Of a stretch of 5,064 nucleotides of DNA, positions 4,939 to 5,064 are shown in pieces; the first letter of the stretch is position 1, and each line of letters opens with the position of its first letter. Under the pieces are notes generated by a model, which saw only the letters and a program-made list of their open reading frames with translations, searched no databases and was not told the origin of the DNA. The DNA comes from Comamonadaceae bacterium (GTDB lineage: Bacteria; Pseudomonadota; Gammaproteobacteria; Burkholderiales; Burkholderiaceae_C). The position numbers and the translations under genes were made by a program. The stretch covers positions 1-5,064 of the forward strand of contig JAHEBY010000221.1 in assembly GCA_024642025.1 (NCBI GenBank). The letters run 5' to 3'.

Positions 4939-5064
4939 ATGAGCAACACCCCGGACTTCCCGCGCACGCCGGTTCCACAGGCTGACGCAAACCTTGTGTC
5001 AAGCCCCGATCCACGCCCTGCGCCACGCATTTGGGCTGTTGGCGCCTTGTGCCGAGCCGTCGCT
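4939..5064 (+). CDS. xseA: Exodeoxyribonuclease VII large subunit, N-terminal fragment (3' end outside window)
   Basis: Only the first 42 codons are present. Residues 30-42 read RIWAVGALCRAVA, the opening strand and helix of the N-terminal OB-fold that binds single-stranded DNA in XseA, as found in many Comamonadaceae. Before it is a Pro-rich, poorly conserved leader (about 29 residues) such as these proteins often carry. With XseB, the enzyme degrades single-stranded DNA from both ends to oligonucleotides and takes part in mismatch repair. The ATG at 4939 is the only sensible start: no other ATG lies in frame for many codons upstream. Its Shine-Dalgarno is weak. It is transcribed away from exbB, and that divergent arrangement is one I recall from related genomes. 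The identification rests on a short stretch but agrees with the neighbourhood. Confidence 0.8.
   Translation, partial: MSNTPDFPRTPVPQADANLVSSPDPRPAPRIWAVGALCRAVA

Noticed and set aside
4538..4942. 134-codon + strand ORF in the exbB-xseA spacer
   Set aside because: No recognisable family, no good ribosome-binding site, and it overlaps the xseA start in a different frame; it looks like a chance open frame in a control region.
4785..5030. 81-codon - strand ORF overlapping xseA
   Set aside because: It is antisense to the xseA N-terminus and shows no family features; probably a shadow.
1..5064. CRISPR array, insertion sequence, tRNA or rRNA genes
   Set aside because: No regularly spaced repeats, transposase motifs, long terminal inverted repeats, or tRNA/rRNA-like sequences were seen on reading both strands.

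Overview
The window looks like a stretch of chromosome from a GC-rich betaproteobacterium, most likely a member of the Comamonadaceae (Rhodoferax/Polaromonas/Acidovorax-like). I infer this from the protein sequences (adenylate kinase, KdsB, LpxK, the Cys-poor Trm112-like protein and the first residues of XseA) and from the gene order. No database search was possible, so the genus is not fixed.

Layout, left to right. Bases 1-518 carry the C-terminal half of a type II L-asparaginase on the + strand, entering from outside the window; a ~74 bp AT-rich patch lies inside it. At 526-546, between convergent genes, is a 9-bp perfect hairpin. From 4537 down to 569 runs a six-gene block on the - strand: exbB - exbD - lpxK - Trm112-like - kdsB - adk. 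Gaps are 10, 59, 13, 4 and 124 nt, so the first five genes look like one transcription unit, and adk may also have its own weak promoter. Bases 4538-4938 are a 401-bp divergent control region. From 4939, xseA (exodeoxyribonuclease VII large subunit) starts on the + strand and runs off the right edge.

Function. lpxK (lipid A 4'-kinase), kdsB (CMP-Kdo synthetase) and the small Trm112-like gene are the familiar lpxK-ycaR-kdsB outer-membrane cluster. Both enzymes supply the lipid A-Kdo core of lipopolysaccharide. The ExbB/ExbD pair upstream encodes a proton-driven inner-membrane motor of the TolQR/ExbBD class; no tonB or tolA is in the window. Adk balances adenine nucleotides. Nothing here is an obviously new system.

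The least explained part is the exbB-xseA intergenic region. It holds a Pho-box-like pair of direct heptamers, a perfect DnaA-box nonamer overlapping a hairpin, two abutting perfect palindromes, and a repeated 11-mer that contains possible -10 elements. A second theme is start-codon choice: exbB, exbD and lpxK all appear to start with non-ATG codons, and the lpxK ribosome-binding site lies in a small hairpin just after a 16-codon mini-ORF.
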